Source: Actinoplanes sp. N902-109
GTDB taxonomy: Bacteria; Actinomycetota; Actinomycetes; Mycobacteriales; Micromonosporaceae
Direction: 5' to 3'
Length of the DNA stretch: 64,000 bases
Assembly (NCBI RefSeq): GCF_000389965.1
Contig: NC_021191.1
Coordinates: 8,123,501-8,187,500 of the forward strand
Part shown: one piece after another, positions 34,120 through 42,824 of the stretch
Position numbering within the stretch: the first letter of the stretch is position 1
How the letters are laid out: each line of letters starts with the position of its first letter
Notes under the pieces: model-generated
The model's input: only the letters and a program-made list of their open reading frames with translations
Told to the model about the DNA's origin: nothing
The model's database searches: none
Translations under genes and position numbers: made by a program

Positions 34120-34274
34120 GTCGGTCCCTCCTGCCGGCCAGTCGCCCGGACGGCGACGGTTGCCGCCCCGATTGCCCGATCTCCCCGATTCGCAAACGAC
34201 GCCCCCAGCGGAGGGCACCCGTCTCACCGCCGCCCCAGCGCCCGTCCGAGCGCTGAGCCGACGGCGCTGGTGCG

Positions 34275-35087
34275 TCAGGCGTTCAGGAGTCCCGAGAGCT
34301 GGCTCGGCATCTCCTGGACCTGCGAGGCGGGCGGCGCCTCGACCGAGACCGGAGTGCCGAAGTCGTGGTACTTGGTCGTGAAGGTGCCGCCGGCAGCACC
34401 CGCGCCCAGGCTGCTCATGTCCATGGTCAGCTCGGTCAGCCGGCCCTGGCTGTCCTTCTTGGCGGTGAACGGGATCGTGGTGGCCTTGGCGCCGAGCGCC
34501 TTGAGGCTTTCCTTGTTCTTGTTGTAGCGCGGCGACTTGGTCAGGTCGATCGTGCCCTTGAAGCCGTCGCCGCCCACCCGCTCGACCTGGGTGACCGCGT
34601 CGAGCAGCGCCTTGGTGCCGGCCGGGTCGTCCTTGGAGTTGAAGTTGAAGGTGCTGCCCTCACCCAGCTTGGCGGCATCGATGTGCAGCCACTCCTTGCT
34701 GGAGTCGCCGCCCAGCGTCTTGCCCAGCTCGCCGCCGAGCTTCATGTACATGTCGGTGCCGACCTTGCGCATCTCCATCGAGTTGCCGTCGCCGAGCGCG
34801 CCCATGTCGACGGTCATCTGAACGTCGCCGGTCTTGCCGTCGGCCACGCCGCTCATGCTCATCGTGCTGCCCATGGTCATGTCGACCTTCATGGTCTCGC
34901 CGGAGAGCTTCTTGGCGGCGGCCGCGAGGTCGGCCTCGGGCGAGAGCTGCTCGGCGACCTGGTGACCGGTCACCCCGGCAGATCGGTCGGGGCCGGCGGC
35001 GGAGCTGCCGTCGTTGGTGCCGCAGGCGGTCAGGCCGAGCGCGGTGACCAGCGCCAGACTTGCGATCAGCGGCCGTCGATTCCGCAT
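34275..35087 (-). CDS. LppX/LprG-like lipoprotein
   Basis: A 270-residue lipoprotein. The signal peptide ends at lipobox LTAC (Cys near residue 22); the mature domain has the LppX_LprAFG pattern, with repeated Met/Thr strands (MKVDMTMGSTMSMSG), a WLHIDAAKLGEG block and the C-terminal TIPFTAKKDSQGRLTELTMD strand. Relatives form a half-barrel that carries triacylated glycolipids to the outer envelope. Start ATG 35087 has GGAGG upstream. It is tandem with the frameshifted paralog downstream, 155 bp apart, so the two arose by duplication. Confidence 0.82.
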   Translation of the reverse strand: MRNRRPLIASLALVTALGLTACGTNDGSSAAGPDRSAGVTGHQVAEQLSPEADLAAAAKKLSGETMKVDMTMGSTMSMSGVADGKTGDVQMTVDMGALGDGNSMEMRKVGTDMYMKLGGELGKTLGGDSSKEWLHIDAAKLGEGSTFNFNSKDDPAGTKALLDAVTQVERVGGDGFKGTIDLTKSPRYNKNKESLKALGAKATTIPFTAKKDSQGRLTELTMDMSSLGAGAAGGTFTTKYHDFGTPVSVEAPPASQVQEMPSQLSGLLNA

Positions 35088-35391
35088 GGAGGTCCTCCCC
35101 GTTGACTTGCTCGATGACGGCGCCCACCGTAGCGAAGCGGTGCGACATTTTCGGCCCCGCCCGGATTCCGGGACATCGACCGCGACCCCGAGGTGACGCC
35201 CCTCCACCTGCGCAAAGAGCCGGGCTTGACGAGTGACCAGGGTCACCCGTTCGAGCGGCTCGAAGCTACCCAAGGTGACTATCCACAATACGCAGCGATG
35301 GTGTGAGCCAGTTATCCACACCCTGTTGGCCGCCGACCCGCCGCAGACGGCATGATGGCCCGGTCAGCATGCGCACGAACGGGAGGCCACG
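35088..35391. other. Intergenic region with two DnaA-box-like sequences
   Basis: This 304-bp divergent gap between the lipoprotein and FHA genes holds no gene. It contains a perfect DnaA box TTATCCACA at 35312-35320 and a near match CTATCCACA at 35279-35287, 33 bp apart in the same orientation. The context has no dnaA/dnaN neighbours, so it is not the chromosomal origin; a DnaA-titration or regulatory site is possible. Promoters of both flanking genes must also lie here. Confidence 0.4.
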
Positions 35392-36537
35392 TTGAGATTC
35401 GAGGTCAGCAAGGTCCTCGACGCCATCGAGGGCCGTCTCACCACCGATCCGGCGCTCGCCCGGGCCGTGCTCGATCTCTCCGAGGTGGTGCGCTGGGCCG
35501 ACCTCGACGGTGGCCGGCCCGCCAGCATGCTCCGGCTCGGCCTGGTCATCGACGCCCTCGGCCGGCACGTCGCCGAGGAGAACGTCCCGGTCTACGCGGT
35601 CGTCCCGCGCGGCCTCCTGTCCGACGCCGACCTGACGTCCAACGAGCGCATGGTGGTGCGCCGCTGGGCCGACGACGGCGTCGTCGAGGTGGTGCCGCAG
35701 CTCGACGACCGGGTGCTCGAGGTGGCAGAGCTGCTCGGACTGCCGGTCCTCACCCGGACGCGAGCGGAGCAGTTCCGTGACCGCCGCGCCTGGGTCGAGG
35801 AGCCTGGGCGGCTGCTCGCCGCTGTGCCGGGTGCCGGTGGGCCGGTCCTGGTCGCGCGGGTGGGTCGCGGTGAGGTGCCGGCGGTGGCCGAGCCGTCGCC
35901 GGTGGGCCGCAAGCTGCTGTCCCGCGTCTGGCAGTGCCCTGACACCAACTGCAGCGCCTACGGCTCGGGCGGCGACCCGGACAGCCCGTTCGCGGACATG
36001 CGCAAGACCACCAGCCCCGTCTCCCAGCCGCCGCCCGCTTTGCGTGCCGGTGCGCCGACCTGTCCCCGCCACGGTGCCCGGTTGCGCGATGCGGGTCCGC
36101 GCCCGGCCGTCGAGGTTCTTTCCGTACGGATCGACGGGGTCGTCCGCAAGCGTTTCGTGGTCTCCACCGAACGCCCGGTCGTGGTGGGCCGGGCGCCCGA
36201 GGGTGGCGGCGTCATGCTCGGCCAGTGGCTGACCGACGACGCCCGCAAATGGATCAGCCGCGGGCACGTCCGGCTGGCCCTGCGCGGCACCGAGCTGAGC
36301 GCCCAGGACGTCAGCACCAACGGCACCGGCATCCGCCCCAACGGCTCGCTCGACGACGAGGACCGCATCACCCTGAGTCGCGACGAGACCCGCGCGCTCG
36401 GCCCCAACGACATGGTGGAGTTGTACGCCAACGTGCACATCGGCCGGGCCAAGCTCTGGCACACCGGCGGCGTCGCCCAGCCCCACTCCGTGATGGCCGA
36501 GGCCCCGACGATGGCCATCCGCAAGTTCGCCCGCTGA
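35392..36537 (+). CDS. FHA-domain protein
   Basis: A 381-residue cytosolic protein with a C-terminal forkhead-associated domain (about 250-365: RPVVVGRAPEGGG, ISRGHVRL, DVSTNGTGI), which binds phosphothreonine peptides, usually with Ser/Thr kinases. The N-terminal 140 residues are helical with no recognised domain; a central CPDTNCSAYG ... CPRHG pair could bind zinc. The start is TTG at 35392, chosen for GGGAGG 5 bases upstream and a matching N-terminus; no ATG is near. No kinase gene is adjacent. Confidence 0.85.
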   Translation: MRFEVSKVLDAIEGRLTTDPALARAVLDLSEVVRWADLDGGRPASMLRLGLVIDALGRHVAEENVPVYAVVPRGLLSDADLTSNERMVVRRWADDGVVEVVPQLDDRVLEVAELLGLPVLTRTRAEQFRDRRAWVEEPGRLLAAVPGAGGPVLVARVGRGEVPAVAEPSPVGRKLLSRVWQCPDTNCSAYGSGGDPDSPFADMRKTTSPVSQPPPALRAGAPTCPRHGARLRDAGPRPAVEVLSVRIDGVVRKRFVVSTERPVVVGRAPEGGGVMLGQWLTDDARKWISRGHVRLALRGTELSAQDVSTNGTGIRPNGSLDDEDRITLSRDETRALGPNDMVELYANVHIGRAKLWHTGGVAQPHSVMAEAPTMAIRKFAR

Positions 36538-36587
36538 CGACCCCCGGCCCTCCAGCGCGTCCGGTTACGACACCGGCCGCCGTTTCG

Positions 36588-37554
36588 TCAAGCCGCGAGG
36601 GCGTGTTCGGTGGGCTGGGCTTGGCAGGGCTTGTGGTCGCGGAGCATGGCGAACAGGACATCGACGCGACGGCGGGCGAGGCAAATGAGGGCGGCGTTGT
36701 GCCGTTCGCTTTCAGCTCGCTTGCGGTCGTAGCAGGCCCGTGACGGCGGGTGCGCAAAGGCGGCGAAGAAGAGCGCGCGTTCGAGCTGTTTGTTGCCGCC
36801 CTTGGGCGGGTGTTCGCCGCGGATGCTGATGCCTGGACGGCGGATGGGCGGGGCCAGTCCGGCGTGCGGGGCTGGGATTTGTGGCCCGCCGCGCCAGCGG
36901 CGAGGTGGCCCGGGGTCGCGAAGGCAGTGCCCTCACCGGCATCGAGCAGGATCCGGGCTGCGGTCCTGACCCGGTGCCCGGCATCGAGGGCAGGACCGGG
37001 GCAAGAGGGCAAGCGTCAAGCATCCCCCCGACTTCGACGGCCAGCTCATCGCGTTGCCGCAGCACCTCGCGCAGGCTGTCGGCCAGCTTCGGCAGGATCT
37101 TCTCGCCGCTGCTGTGCCGGGCACCGTCACGGTTTGTTCGTCGGGAGCGGTGAAGATCTGCTCGGGGCCTTCGGGCGGATGATCTCGGTGAGTTTCGACC
37201 GGCCGGTGCGTCTGAGCCCGGCGCGGCCGCTGCAGCGCGACAGGACCTCCAGAACGGCTTTGTGGTGGACTCTTGGGCCCAGAACACGTTCCGGAGCGGG
37301 ATGGCAGATAGGCGACCGGTAGGTCACCCGCTCGGGCGACCGCGACGGGCAGCGCGCCGATCGAGGCCGGCTGGTCGAGCACCACCAGCACCGCAGCCGC
37401 GTTTGGCGAGTTGTTGAAGAGCTGCCACAGCCGGGGTCCCGGTGTCGACCAGCGCAGCATCATGCAGCCGTTTGCCGTCGGGGTTCACCGCGACCGCGTG
37501 ATGGCCGTCTTTGCCCACGTCCAACCCGAGCAATACCTGGTGGTCGCCGTGCAC
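36588..37554 (-). pseudogene. Degraded IS110-family transposase
   Basis: Fragments of a DEDD-type IS110 transposase appear in order but in different frames: LLGLDVGKDGHHAVAVNPDG (first catalytic Asp, from 37554), then VVLDQPASIGALPVAVARAG near 37350-37400, EVLRQRDELAVEVGG and ILLDAGEGTAFATPGHLAA, and the intact C-terminus GISIRGEHPPKGGNK ... to a TGA at 36588. At least three frame changes and missing sequence after the second block make it non-functional (967 bp against about 1.2 kb). No target duplication or clear ends were found, consistent with the terminal-repeat-poor IS110 family. Confidence 0.85.
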
Positions 37555-37890
37555 ATCGCCCCCCGCGACGTCGCCGTTCAGCCCCGATCATCTTGTCCGG
37601 CGTCGACTGCCGGCAGCCACGTTATGAGGAGACCAACCCGATCCGGCGAGTGGTCATGTTTCTTGTCAGCGGGCCGTCGGCGCCACCCGGCCCGGTGACG
37701 ACACCCCCGGACCATGCCTACGACAGGGACGATCAGTCATGCCGGACCAGGCGACCGAGCGTCCCCAACGGGACCCGAAAAGATAACGGGGAAAGAAAAG
37801 GCGCCCGTTGAAGAACCCGGCGCCCGAGAAAGGCGTTGCCGCGAGCCCGCGCGCCAGAACAGCGCACGAGCCCGCGGCAACGGCCAGCCG
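37555..37890. other. Gene-free stretch beside the IS110 remnant
   Basis: These 336 bases carry no convincing open frame. They probably include the outer part of the old insertion sequence (noncoding IS110 leader) and the 3' flank of rocD. The only structure seen is the inverted repeat at 37834-37882. Confidence 0.5.
37834..37882 (-). terminator. Inverted repeat downstream of rocD
   Basis: Perfect 10-bp arms CGTTGCCGCG and CGCGGCAACG are separated by 29 bases, 8 bp after the rocD stop. The loop is long for a terminator, so the call is tentative. Confidence 0.4.
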
Positions 37891-39099
37891 TCAGAGGATG
37901 GCGGCCAGTTGCGCCACGGCGTGGTCGATTTCTTCCGGGGTGACCACCAGCGGCGGGGCCAGGCGGATGGTGGAGCCGTGCGTGTCCTTGGCCAGGATGC
38001 CGCGGTCGGCCAGGCGTTCCACGGCTTGGCGGCCCGACAGGCGGGCGGGGTCAATGTCGACGCCGGCCCAGAGGCCGCGGCCGCGGACGGCGTCGATGCC
38101 GTGGCCGATCAGGGCGTTGAGCTGGGTGTGGAGACGGGTGCCGAGGTCGGCCGAGCGCTGCTGGAACTCGCCGGTTTCCAGGAGGCGGACCACTTCGGTG
38201 CCGACGGCGCAGGCCAGCGGGTTGCCGCCGAATGTGGAGCCGTGTTCGCCGGGCTTGAGGACGCCGAGGATCGCCCGGTCGGCGGCCACCGCGGAGACCG
38301 GGACGATGCCACCGCCCAGCGCCTTGCCGAGCAGGTACATGTCGGGAACCACGCCCTCGTGCTCGATGGCGAAGGTCTTGCCGGTGCGACCCAGGCCCGA
38401 CTGGATCTCGTCGGCGATGAGCAGCACGTTCTGCGCCGTGCAGAGGGTGCGCACACCGGCGAAGTAACCCGTGGGGGGCACCAGCACGCCGGCCTCGCCC
38501 TGGATGGGTTCCAGGAGCACCGCCACGGTGTTCGGGCCCACCGCGGCCGTCAGCGCGTCGAGGTCTCCGTACGGGACGATGGTGAATCCGGGGGTGTACG
38601 GACCGAAGTCGTTCCGGGCCTCGGGGTCGGTGGAGAAGCTGATGATCGTGGTGGTGCGGCCGTGGAAGTTGCCGGCCGCGACGACGATCTCGGCTTGGCC
38701 GTCGGGGACGCCTTTGACCTGGTAGCCCCATTTGCGGGCGACCTTGATGCCGGTCTCCACCGCCTCGGCGCCGGTGTTCATGGGCAGGACGAGGTCCTTG
38801 CCGCAGAGCTGCGCCAGACTGTGGCAGAACGTGGCGAACTGGTCGTGCACGAACGCGCGGCTCGTCAGCGTCAGCCGGTCGAGCTGGGCGTGCGCGGCGG
38901 CGATCAGGCCGGGGTGCCGGTGACCGAAGTTGAGGGCCGAATAGCCGGCGAGGAAGTCGAGGTAGCGCTTGCCGTCGACGTCGGTGACCCAGGCACCCTC
39001 GGCGTCGGCGATCACGACGGGCAGCGGGTGGTAGTTGTGTGCCGTCCAGCGTTCGGCGTCGGCCAGGGCTCCGGGCGTACGGGAATCGAGGTCTGTCAT
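37891..39099 (-). CDS. rocD: Ornithine aminotransferase
   Basis: A 402-residue PLP enzyme converting ornithine and 2-oxoglutarate to glutamate semialdehyde and glutamate. The class III aminotransferase motif LLIADEIQSGLGRTGK and the PLP lysine in LLGKALGGGIVPVSA are present, with the substrate-binding YSALNFGHRHP block near the N-terminus and GSTFGGNPLACAVG. The length is standard. The start ATG 39099 overlaps the DDAH stop by four bases, so the two enzymes are coupled in one arginine-derivative catabolic operon feeding proline/glutamate. Confidence 0.92.
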   Translation of the reverse strand: MTDLDSRTPGALADAERWTAHNYHPLPVVIADAEGAWVTDVDGKRYLDFLAGYSALNFGHRHPGLIAAAHAQLDRLTLTSRAFVHDQFATFCHSLAQLCGKDLVLPMNTGAEAVETGIKVARKWGYQVKGVPDGQAEIVVAAGNFHGRTTTIISFSTDPEARNDFGPYTPGFTIVPYGDLDALTAAVGPNTVAVLLEPIQGEAGVLVPPTGYFAGVRTLCTAQNVLLIADEIQSGLGRTGKTFAIEHEGVVPDMYLLGKALGGGIVPVSAVAADRAILGVLKPGEHGSTFGGNPLACAVGTEVVRLLETGEFQQRSADLGTRLHTQLNALIGHGIDAVRGRGLWAGVDIDPARLSGRQAVERLADRGILAKDTHGSTIRLAPPLVVTPEEIDHAVAQLAAIL

Positions 39100-39899
39100 G
39101 AGCGCACCTCCAGCGTGCAGCACTTGGGTCCGCCGCCGGCCTTGCGGAGCTCGCTCACATCGACCCCGACGGTTTGGTAGCCCGCGGCGCGCAGGGCCGC
39201 CGTCAGCGCGGTGGCCTGGACCGGCAGGACAACGGTACGGCCATCGCTGACCGCGTTGAGCCCGAGCACCTCGGCGTCGGCCGGGGTGGCGATGACCGCG
39301 TCCGGGAACAGCCGGCGCAGCACGGCCTGGGAGCCGGGCGAGAAAGCCGACGGCAGGTATGCGATGTTCCGGTCGTCCAGCACGCACAGCGCGGTGTCGA
39401 GGTGGTAGTACGCCGGGTCGACCAGTTGCAGGGTGATCACCGGGCGGCCGAAGACCTCCTGGATCTGCGCGTGCGCGGCGTGGGCGGTGCGGAAGCCGGT
39501 GCCGGCCAGCAGCACCTCGCCGGCCAGCAGGATGTCGCCCTCGCCCTCGTTGGTGTGCTTGGCGTCGACCACCGGGAAGCCGGCGTTCTCGAACCAGGCC
39601 TTGTACGCGGGCGCTTCGTCGGCGCGCTCGGCGTCGCGGAACTGCACGGCGAGCGCCTTGCCGTCGACGACGGTGGCGCCGTTGGCCGCGAACACCATGT
39701 CGGGCAGGCCGGGCAGCGGCTCGATGAGCTCGACGGTGTGGCCGAGGTCGAGGAAGGTCTGCCGCAGGGTCTCCCACTGGCTGACGGCCAGGGCGTTGTC
39801 GTACGGCGCCGTCGGGTCCATCCACGGATTGATCCGGTAGGTGACGGCGAAGTGGGTGGGCCGGCACATCAGGTAGCGCCGGGCGGCAGCGGTCGTCAT
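39096..39899 (-). CDS. ddaH: Dimethylargininase-like amidinotransferase-superfamily hydrolase
   Basis: A 267-residue pentein-fold enzyme of the guanidine-modifying superfamily. Visible elements: MCRPTHFAVTYRINPWMDP, FAANGATVVDG, HTNEGEGDILLAG with acidic substrate ligands, the YYHLDTALCVL His-Asp motif, and the nucleophilic Cys in GGPKCCTLE (residues 260/261). Family knowledge says it hydrolyses methylarginines to citrulline, but coupling to ornithine aminotransferase would fit an ornithine-producing arginine dihydrolase better. Which holds cannot be decided from the sequence. Confidence 0.87.
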   Translation of the reverse strand: MTTAAARRYLMCRPTHFAVTYRINPWMDPTAPYDNALAVSQWETLRQTFLDLGHTVELIEPLPGLPDMVFAANGATVVDGKALAVQFRDAERADEAPAYKAWFENAGFPVVDAKHTNEGEGDILLAGEVLLAGTGFRTAHAAHAQIQEVFGRPVITLQLVDPAYYHLDTALCVLDDRNIAYLPSAFSPGSQAVLRRLFPDAVIATPADAEVLGLNAVSDGRTVVLPVQATALTAALRAAGYQTVGVDVSELRKAGGGPKCCTLEVRS

Positions 39900-40040
39900 G
39901 CGCCCACGCTAAGCGTGAAATGCCTGCACAGGGCCTAGATCGGCGTTGCTTACGACCCGCGGAACGTTGCGTGGTCGGCGGCTTGGGCGGCGATTTGTTG
40001 CAGCGCCCGCGAGCGACGCCGGAACGGGGGGTCGCGCGTC

Positions 40041-40063
40041 GGGGGCGGCGAACCGCCGCCCCC
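40041..40063. terminator. GC-rich hairpin with three-base loop
   Basis: GGGGGCGGCG-AAC-CGCCGCCCCC, perfect 10-bp arms. It lies between ddaH and the membrane-protein gene, both on the minus strand, and could be a second terminator for the latter or a block before ddaH. Confidence 0.55.
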
Positions 40064-40188
40064 GCACAACGAATGCGGTTTTGCCCCGGTGCCGACGGTG
40101 ATCGGCGTTTCCAGGTCCGCTCTTTCCGGCGCACCGCCGGATCTTTCCGGGGCGGACCGGCTGGTGGGCCGGCCCGGTTCCGAGGGGG

Positions 40189-40209
40189 CCGAAGGCGCAT
40201 CGCCTTCGG
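40189..40209 (-). terminator. Terminator after the membrane-protein gene
   Basis: CCGAAGGCG-CAT-CGCCTTCGG, perfect 9-bp arms, 17 bp beyond the stop at 40227 on the minus strand. Confidence 0.75.
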
Positions 40210-40226
40210 TATATGTCTGATACCCG

Positions 40227-40976
40227 TCAGAAGCGGTTCACAAACTGTGCGTCGAGCCACTCACGGAAATTGTTCACCGGCTGCATGTCGGTGCCGAGCC
40301 AGGACAGCGAACCGGTCAGGGCGAACACGCCGACCACGATCGCGGCCAGGGCGAGCACCATGCCGATCAGGGCATCGGTCTTGCCGGCGACGTGCCGCTT
40401 GCGGGTCGCCCGCAGGCCCAGGAGCGACAGCACGAGGGCGAGACCGGCGACGCCGATGCCGTAGCCCAGCAGCGGGCCGGAGAGCACGAGCAGCGCACCG
40501 GCGACCCCCGCGATCAGGCCGAGCGTGGCGAGCAGGCTGGCCCGCGGCTTGGGTCCGGTGACCGGGGCAGGCGCGGGACGGGCTCCGGGCAGGTTCTCGG
40601 TGCGGTCGTCGTCGCGCTCGTGGCGGCCGTGCTCGAGGCCGGGGCGCAGGTCGTGCCGGGTGTCGTGATCGCGCACCGGGCGCAGGTCGGGGTGGTCGGT
40701 CTCGTTCACCGGGCGCAGGTCGGCGGTGGTGTCCTCGTCGCCGCCGTGGCGCTGCCGGGTGATCACCGTGGTGCGGCCGTCCGGCGGGGCGACCGATGCC
40801 CGCTCAGCAGCCCGCCGGTCGGCGGCGGCGCGATCGGACGAAACGGGGGCCGCAGGCTCGGCAGAGGCGGCGGCCGGACCGCGGTCGGATGAAGTGGCGG
40901 GGCGGGCCGCGACGGGCGCGCGGTCCTCGGTTTCCGTGGTGGTGTCAGACTGCCGGGAGAACGTCGGGATCCTCAC
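40227..40976 (-). CDS. Membrane protein of unknown function with disordered N-terminus
   Basis: A 249-residue protein. Residues 1-135 are hydrophilic, rich in Arg, Asp, Pro and Ala with repeated DLRP and DH/RD steps, probably disordered in the cytosol. Three hydrophobic segments follow (about 148-170, 172-188 and 202-222), and a short tail ends QPVNNFREWLDAQFVNRF. The membrane part resembles small DUF4190-like proteins of actinomycetes, but the family was not confirmed. It starts at ATG 40976 and is bounded by terminators on both sides, so it is monocistronic. Confidence 0.7.
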   Translation of the reverse strand: MRIPTFSRQSDTTTETEDRAPVAARPATSSDRGPAAASAEPAAPVSSDRAAADRRAAERASVAPPDGRTTVITRQRHGGDEDTTADLRPVNETDHPDLRPVRDHDTRHDLRPGLEHGRHERDDDRTENLPGARPAPAPVTGPKPRASLLATLGLIAGVAGALLVLSGPLLGYGIGVAGLALVLSLLGLRATRKRHVAGKTDALIGMVLALAAIVVGVFALTGSLSWLGTDMQPVNNFREWLDAQFVNRF

Positions 40977-41044
40977 GTCAGCACCTCCTTCGAACCATGG
41001 GGGGTTGACTTCGCTATACCCCGATGACTCGCGGAGAACACAAA

Positions 41045-41072
41045 CGGGCGCCCGAGCCTGCTCGGGCGCCCG
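41045..41072 (-). terminator. Terminator after clpP
   Basis: Perfect 12-bp arms CGGGCGCCCGAG and CTCGGGCGCCCG with a CCTG loop, 10 bp after the clpP stop, followed on the minus strand by TTTGTGTTC. Confidence 0.85.
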
Positions 41073-41082
41073 GATGCAGCGC

Positions 41083-41691
41083 TCAGACCAGCGCGGACGA
41101 GCTCGGCACGTCGGCCGCCTTGGAGATCACGTGGTCGACGATGCCGTAGTCCTTCGCCTCCTGGGAGGTGAACCAGCGGTCGCGGTCGGAGTCACGCTCG
41201 ATCTCCTCCGGGGTGTGCCCGGTGTGGAAGGCGATGCGCTCGTTCATGACCTGCTTGATGTGCAGCATGCTCTCGGCCTGGATGGCGATGTCGGCCGCGG
41301 TGCCGCCGATGCCGCCGGAGAGCTGGTGCATCATCACGCGGGCGTGCGGCAGGGCGTACCGCTTGCCGGGCGTGCCCGCGCACAGCAGGAACTGGCCCAT
41401 CGAGGCGGCCATGCCCATGGCGATGGTCGCCACGTCGTTCTTGATGTATTGCATCGTGTCGTACACCGCCATGCCGGCGCTGATCGAGCCGCCGGGCGAG
41501 TTGATGTACAGCGCGATGTCCTTCTCGCTGTCAGCCGAGGCGAGCAGCAGCATCTGGGCGCAGATGCGGTTGGTCACCTCGTCGTTGACCTCGCTGCCGA
41601 GGAAGATGATGCGCTCCCGGAGCAGGCGGTCGAAGACCTGGTCGTCAAAGGATGCGCCACCGGACCGCATCACAAGCTCGTCAACACTCAT
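41083..41691 (-). CDS. clpP: ATP-dependent Clp protease proteolytic subunit
   Basis: A 202-residue serine peptidase forming heptameric rings with ClpX/ClpC. The catalytic triad is Ser97 (GMAASMGQ), His122 (MMHQLSGG) and Asp171 (DRDRWF), exactly at canonical positions, and the INSPGGSI handle region is present. ATG 41691 is used; a GTG 18 bases earlier adds a non-conserved MREGGS. Actinomycetes often have clpP genes in tandem pairs, but here no second clpP, clpX or tig gene flanks it. It lies 71 bp behind an acyltransferase gene on the same strand. Confidence 0.95.
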   Translation of the reverse strand: MSVDELVMRSGGASFDDQVFDRLLRERIIFLGSEVNDEVTNRICAQMLLLASADSEKDIALYINSPGGSISAGMAVYDTMQYIKNDVATIAMGMAASMGQFLLCAGTPGKRYALPHARVMMHQLSGGIGGTAADIAIQAESMLHIKQVMNERIAFHTGHTPEEIERDSDRDRWFTSQEAKDYGIVDHVISKAADVPSSSALV

Positions 41692-41762
41692 GGACCCACC
41701 CTCTCGCACCGGCCGGGGACCGGCTGCACCGGCCCGGCATCAAACACCCACTACTTTTCCTG

Positions 41763-42824
41763 CTAACGGCCGGACTGCCCAGCGATTCCCCTGAGGGCGA
41801 AAGAACGGCGGGGGCGGTCGGTGGGCCGGTTCTCCTCGATCCACGTGTCGATGCGTGCCCACCAGTCGTACAGCCAGGCGACACGCTCTTCCTCACCGGC
41901 CGGGATCTCCTCGGGCGGCACGCTCCAGAACCGCATGACCAGCCGTTTGTCCATCGGCAGCTCGCGCCAGACATCGGAGATCGTCACCATCCGGTCGAGT
42001 CCGGTGTGAGCCACGAAGATCACCCCGGCGTCGGGGGCGGCGTCGATCGCCGCGAGCAGCCCGCCCGGCTTGGGCGGGAGCAGGTTGCGCAGTCCCTCGG
42101 CCCGGACCGCCATGTCCTCCAGGCCCTTGTCGCGCAGCCAGGCGATGGCCCTGATGCGCCGGCGCGGGGTGAAGTTGCCGCCCTCCGGGAAGATCACGAA
42201 GGCGTCGTTCTCGTCGAGGCCGTCGGCAAGCGCACCCACCACCTGCTCGAGGTTGCCGGTGCTGGGCCGGCCGGGCGAGATGAACCGGTTGGGCAGCCGG
42301 TTGAGCAGCACGTCGACCGCCGGGTCCCACTGCAGGGTGGCCTTGAGCACGATGCGCGGCTCCCGGTCGAACCAGTTGACCAGGCCGTGGATCAGGACGA
42401 ACGAGTCGCCCGGTCCGGCGTGCCGGCTGACAACGATTTCCGGGCGGCCGGGCATGCCGGTGTCCGGGTCGGTGCCGACCACGTCGATGCTCAGGTGCAG
42501 CGCCCACCGCGCCAACCAGAAGAGCACCCCCAGGAACTTCCCCGTCAGTACGTAGTGAGCGCGCTGGAACACCGGGGTGCGGATCTTCCACCCGAACCCG
42601 GACGCGAGCCACAACGTGGCCAGACAGACCAGTGCGGCGGCATCCCACACGACGTACGTGATGGCCAGGAAAGCGATCCGGGGCACCCGCAGATGGCCGG
42701 GCACGAACGGCGACGCGGCCAGCGCCAGCAGCAGCCACACCGGCACGGTCATGAGCAGGAAGACCGCGAGAACGACCACGATCGGAGCGATGACGAAGTG
42801 GCGGATCAGGCGGGGTGGGATCAT
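41763..42824 (-). CDS. PlsC-like phospholipid acyltransferase
   Basis: A 353-residue membrane acyltransferase of the 1-acylglycerol-3-phosphate type. Two or three N-terminal hydrophobic helices (about 10-80) precede the catalytic domain with the H-x4-D motif (RHAGPGDS), an acyl-acceptor block with FVIFPEGGNFT, and a later VIFVAHTG. It is longer than bacterial PlsC and resembles the LCLAT/ExoB-like branch. The ATG at 42824 overlaps the patatin gene's stop by four bases, so a phospholipase and a reacylating enzyme are made together, suggesting lipid remodelling. Confidence 0.83.
   Translation of the reverse strand: MIPPRLIRHFVIAPIVVVLAVFLLMTVPVWLLLALAASPFVPGHLRVPRIAFLAITYVVWDAAALVCLATLWLASGFGWKIRTPVFQRAHYVLTGKFLGVLFWLARWALHLSIDVVGTDPDTGMPGRPEIVVSRHAGPGDSFVLIHGLVNWFDREPRIVLKATLQWDPAVDVLLNRLPNRFISPGRPSTGNLEQVVGALADGLDENDAFVIFPEGGNFTPRRRIRAIAWLRDKGLEDMAVRAEGLRNLLPPKPGGLLAAIDAAPDAGVIFVAHTGLDRMVTISDVWRELPMDKRLVMRFWSVPPEEIPAGEEERVAWLYDWWARIDTWIEENRPTDRPRRSFALRGIAGQSGR

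Larger units (their letters stand above)
39900..40226. other. Intergenic region with two perfect hairpins
   Basis: This 327-bp gap has no gene. It holds the ddaH promoter region and two strong stem-loops (40041-40063 and 40189-40209). Composition includes G-rich runs; nothing else was recognised. Confidence 0.55.

Noticed and set aside
35279..35320. Chromosomal origin of replication
   Set aside because: Only two DnaA-like boxes and no dnaA, dnaN, rpmH or parAB genes nearby.
41083..41691. Tandem clpP1-clpP2 operon
   Set aside because: Only one clpP frame exists; the upstream gene is an acyltransferase with clear H-x4-D and FPEG motifs.
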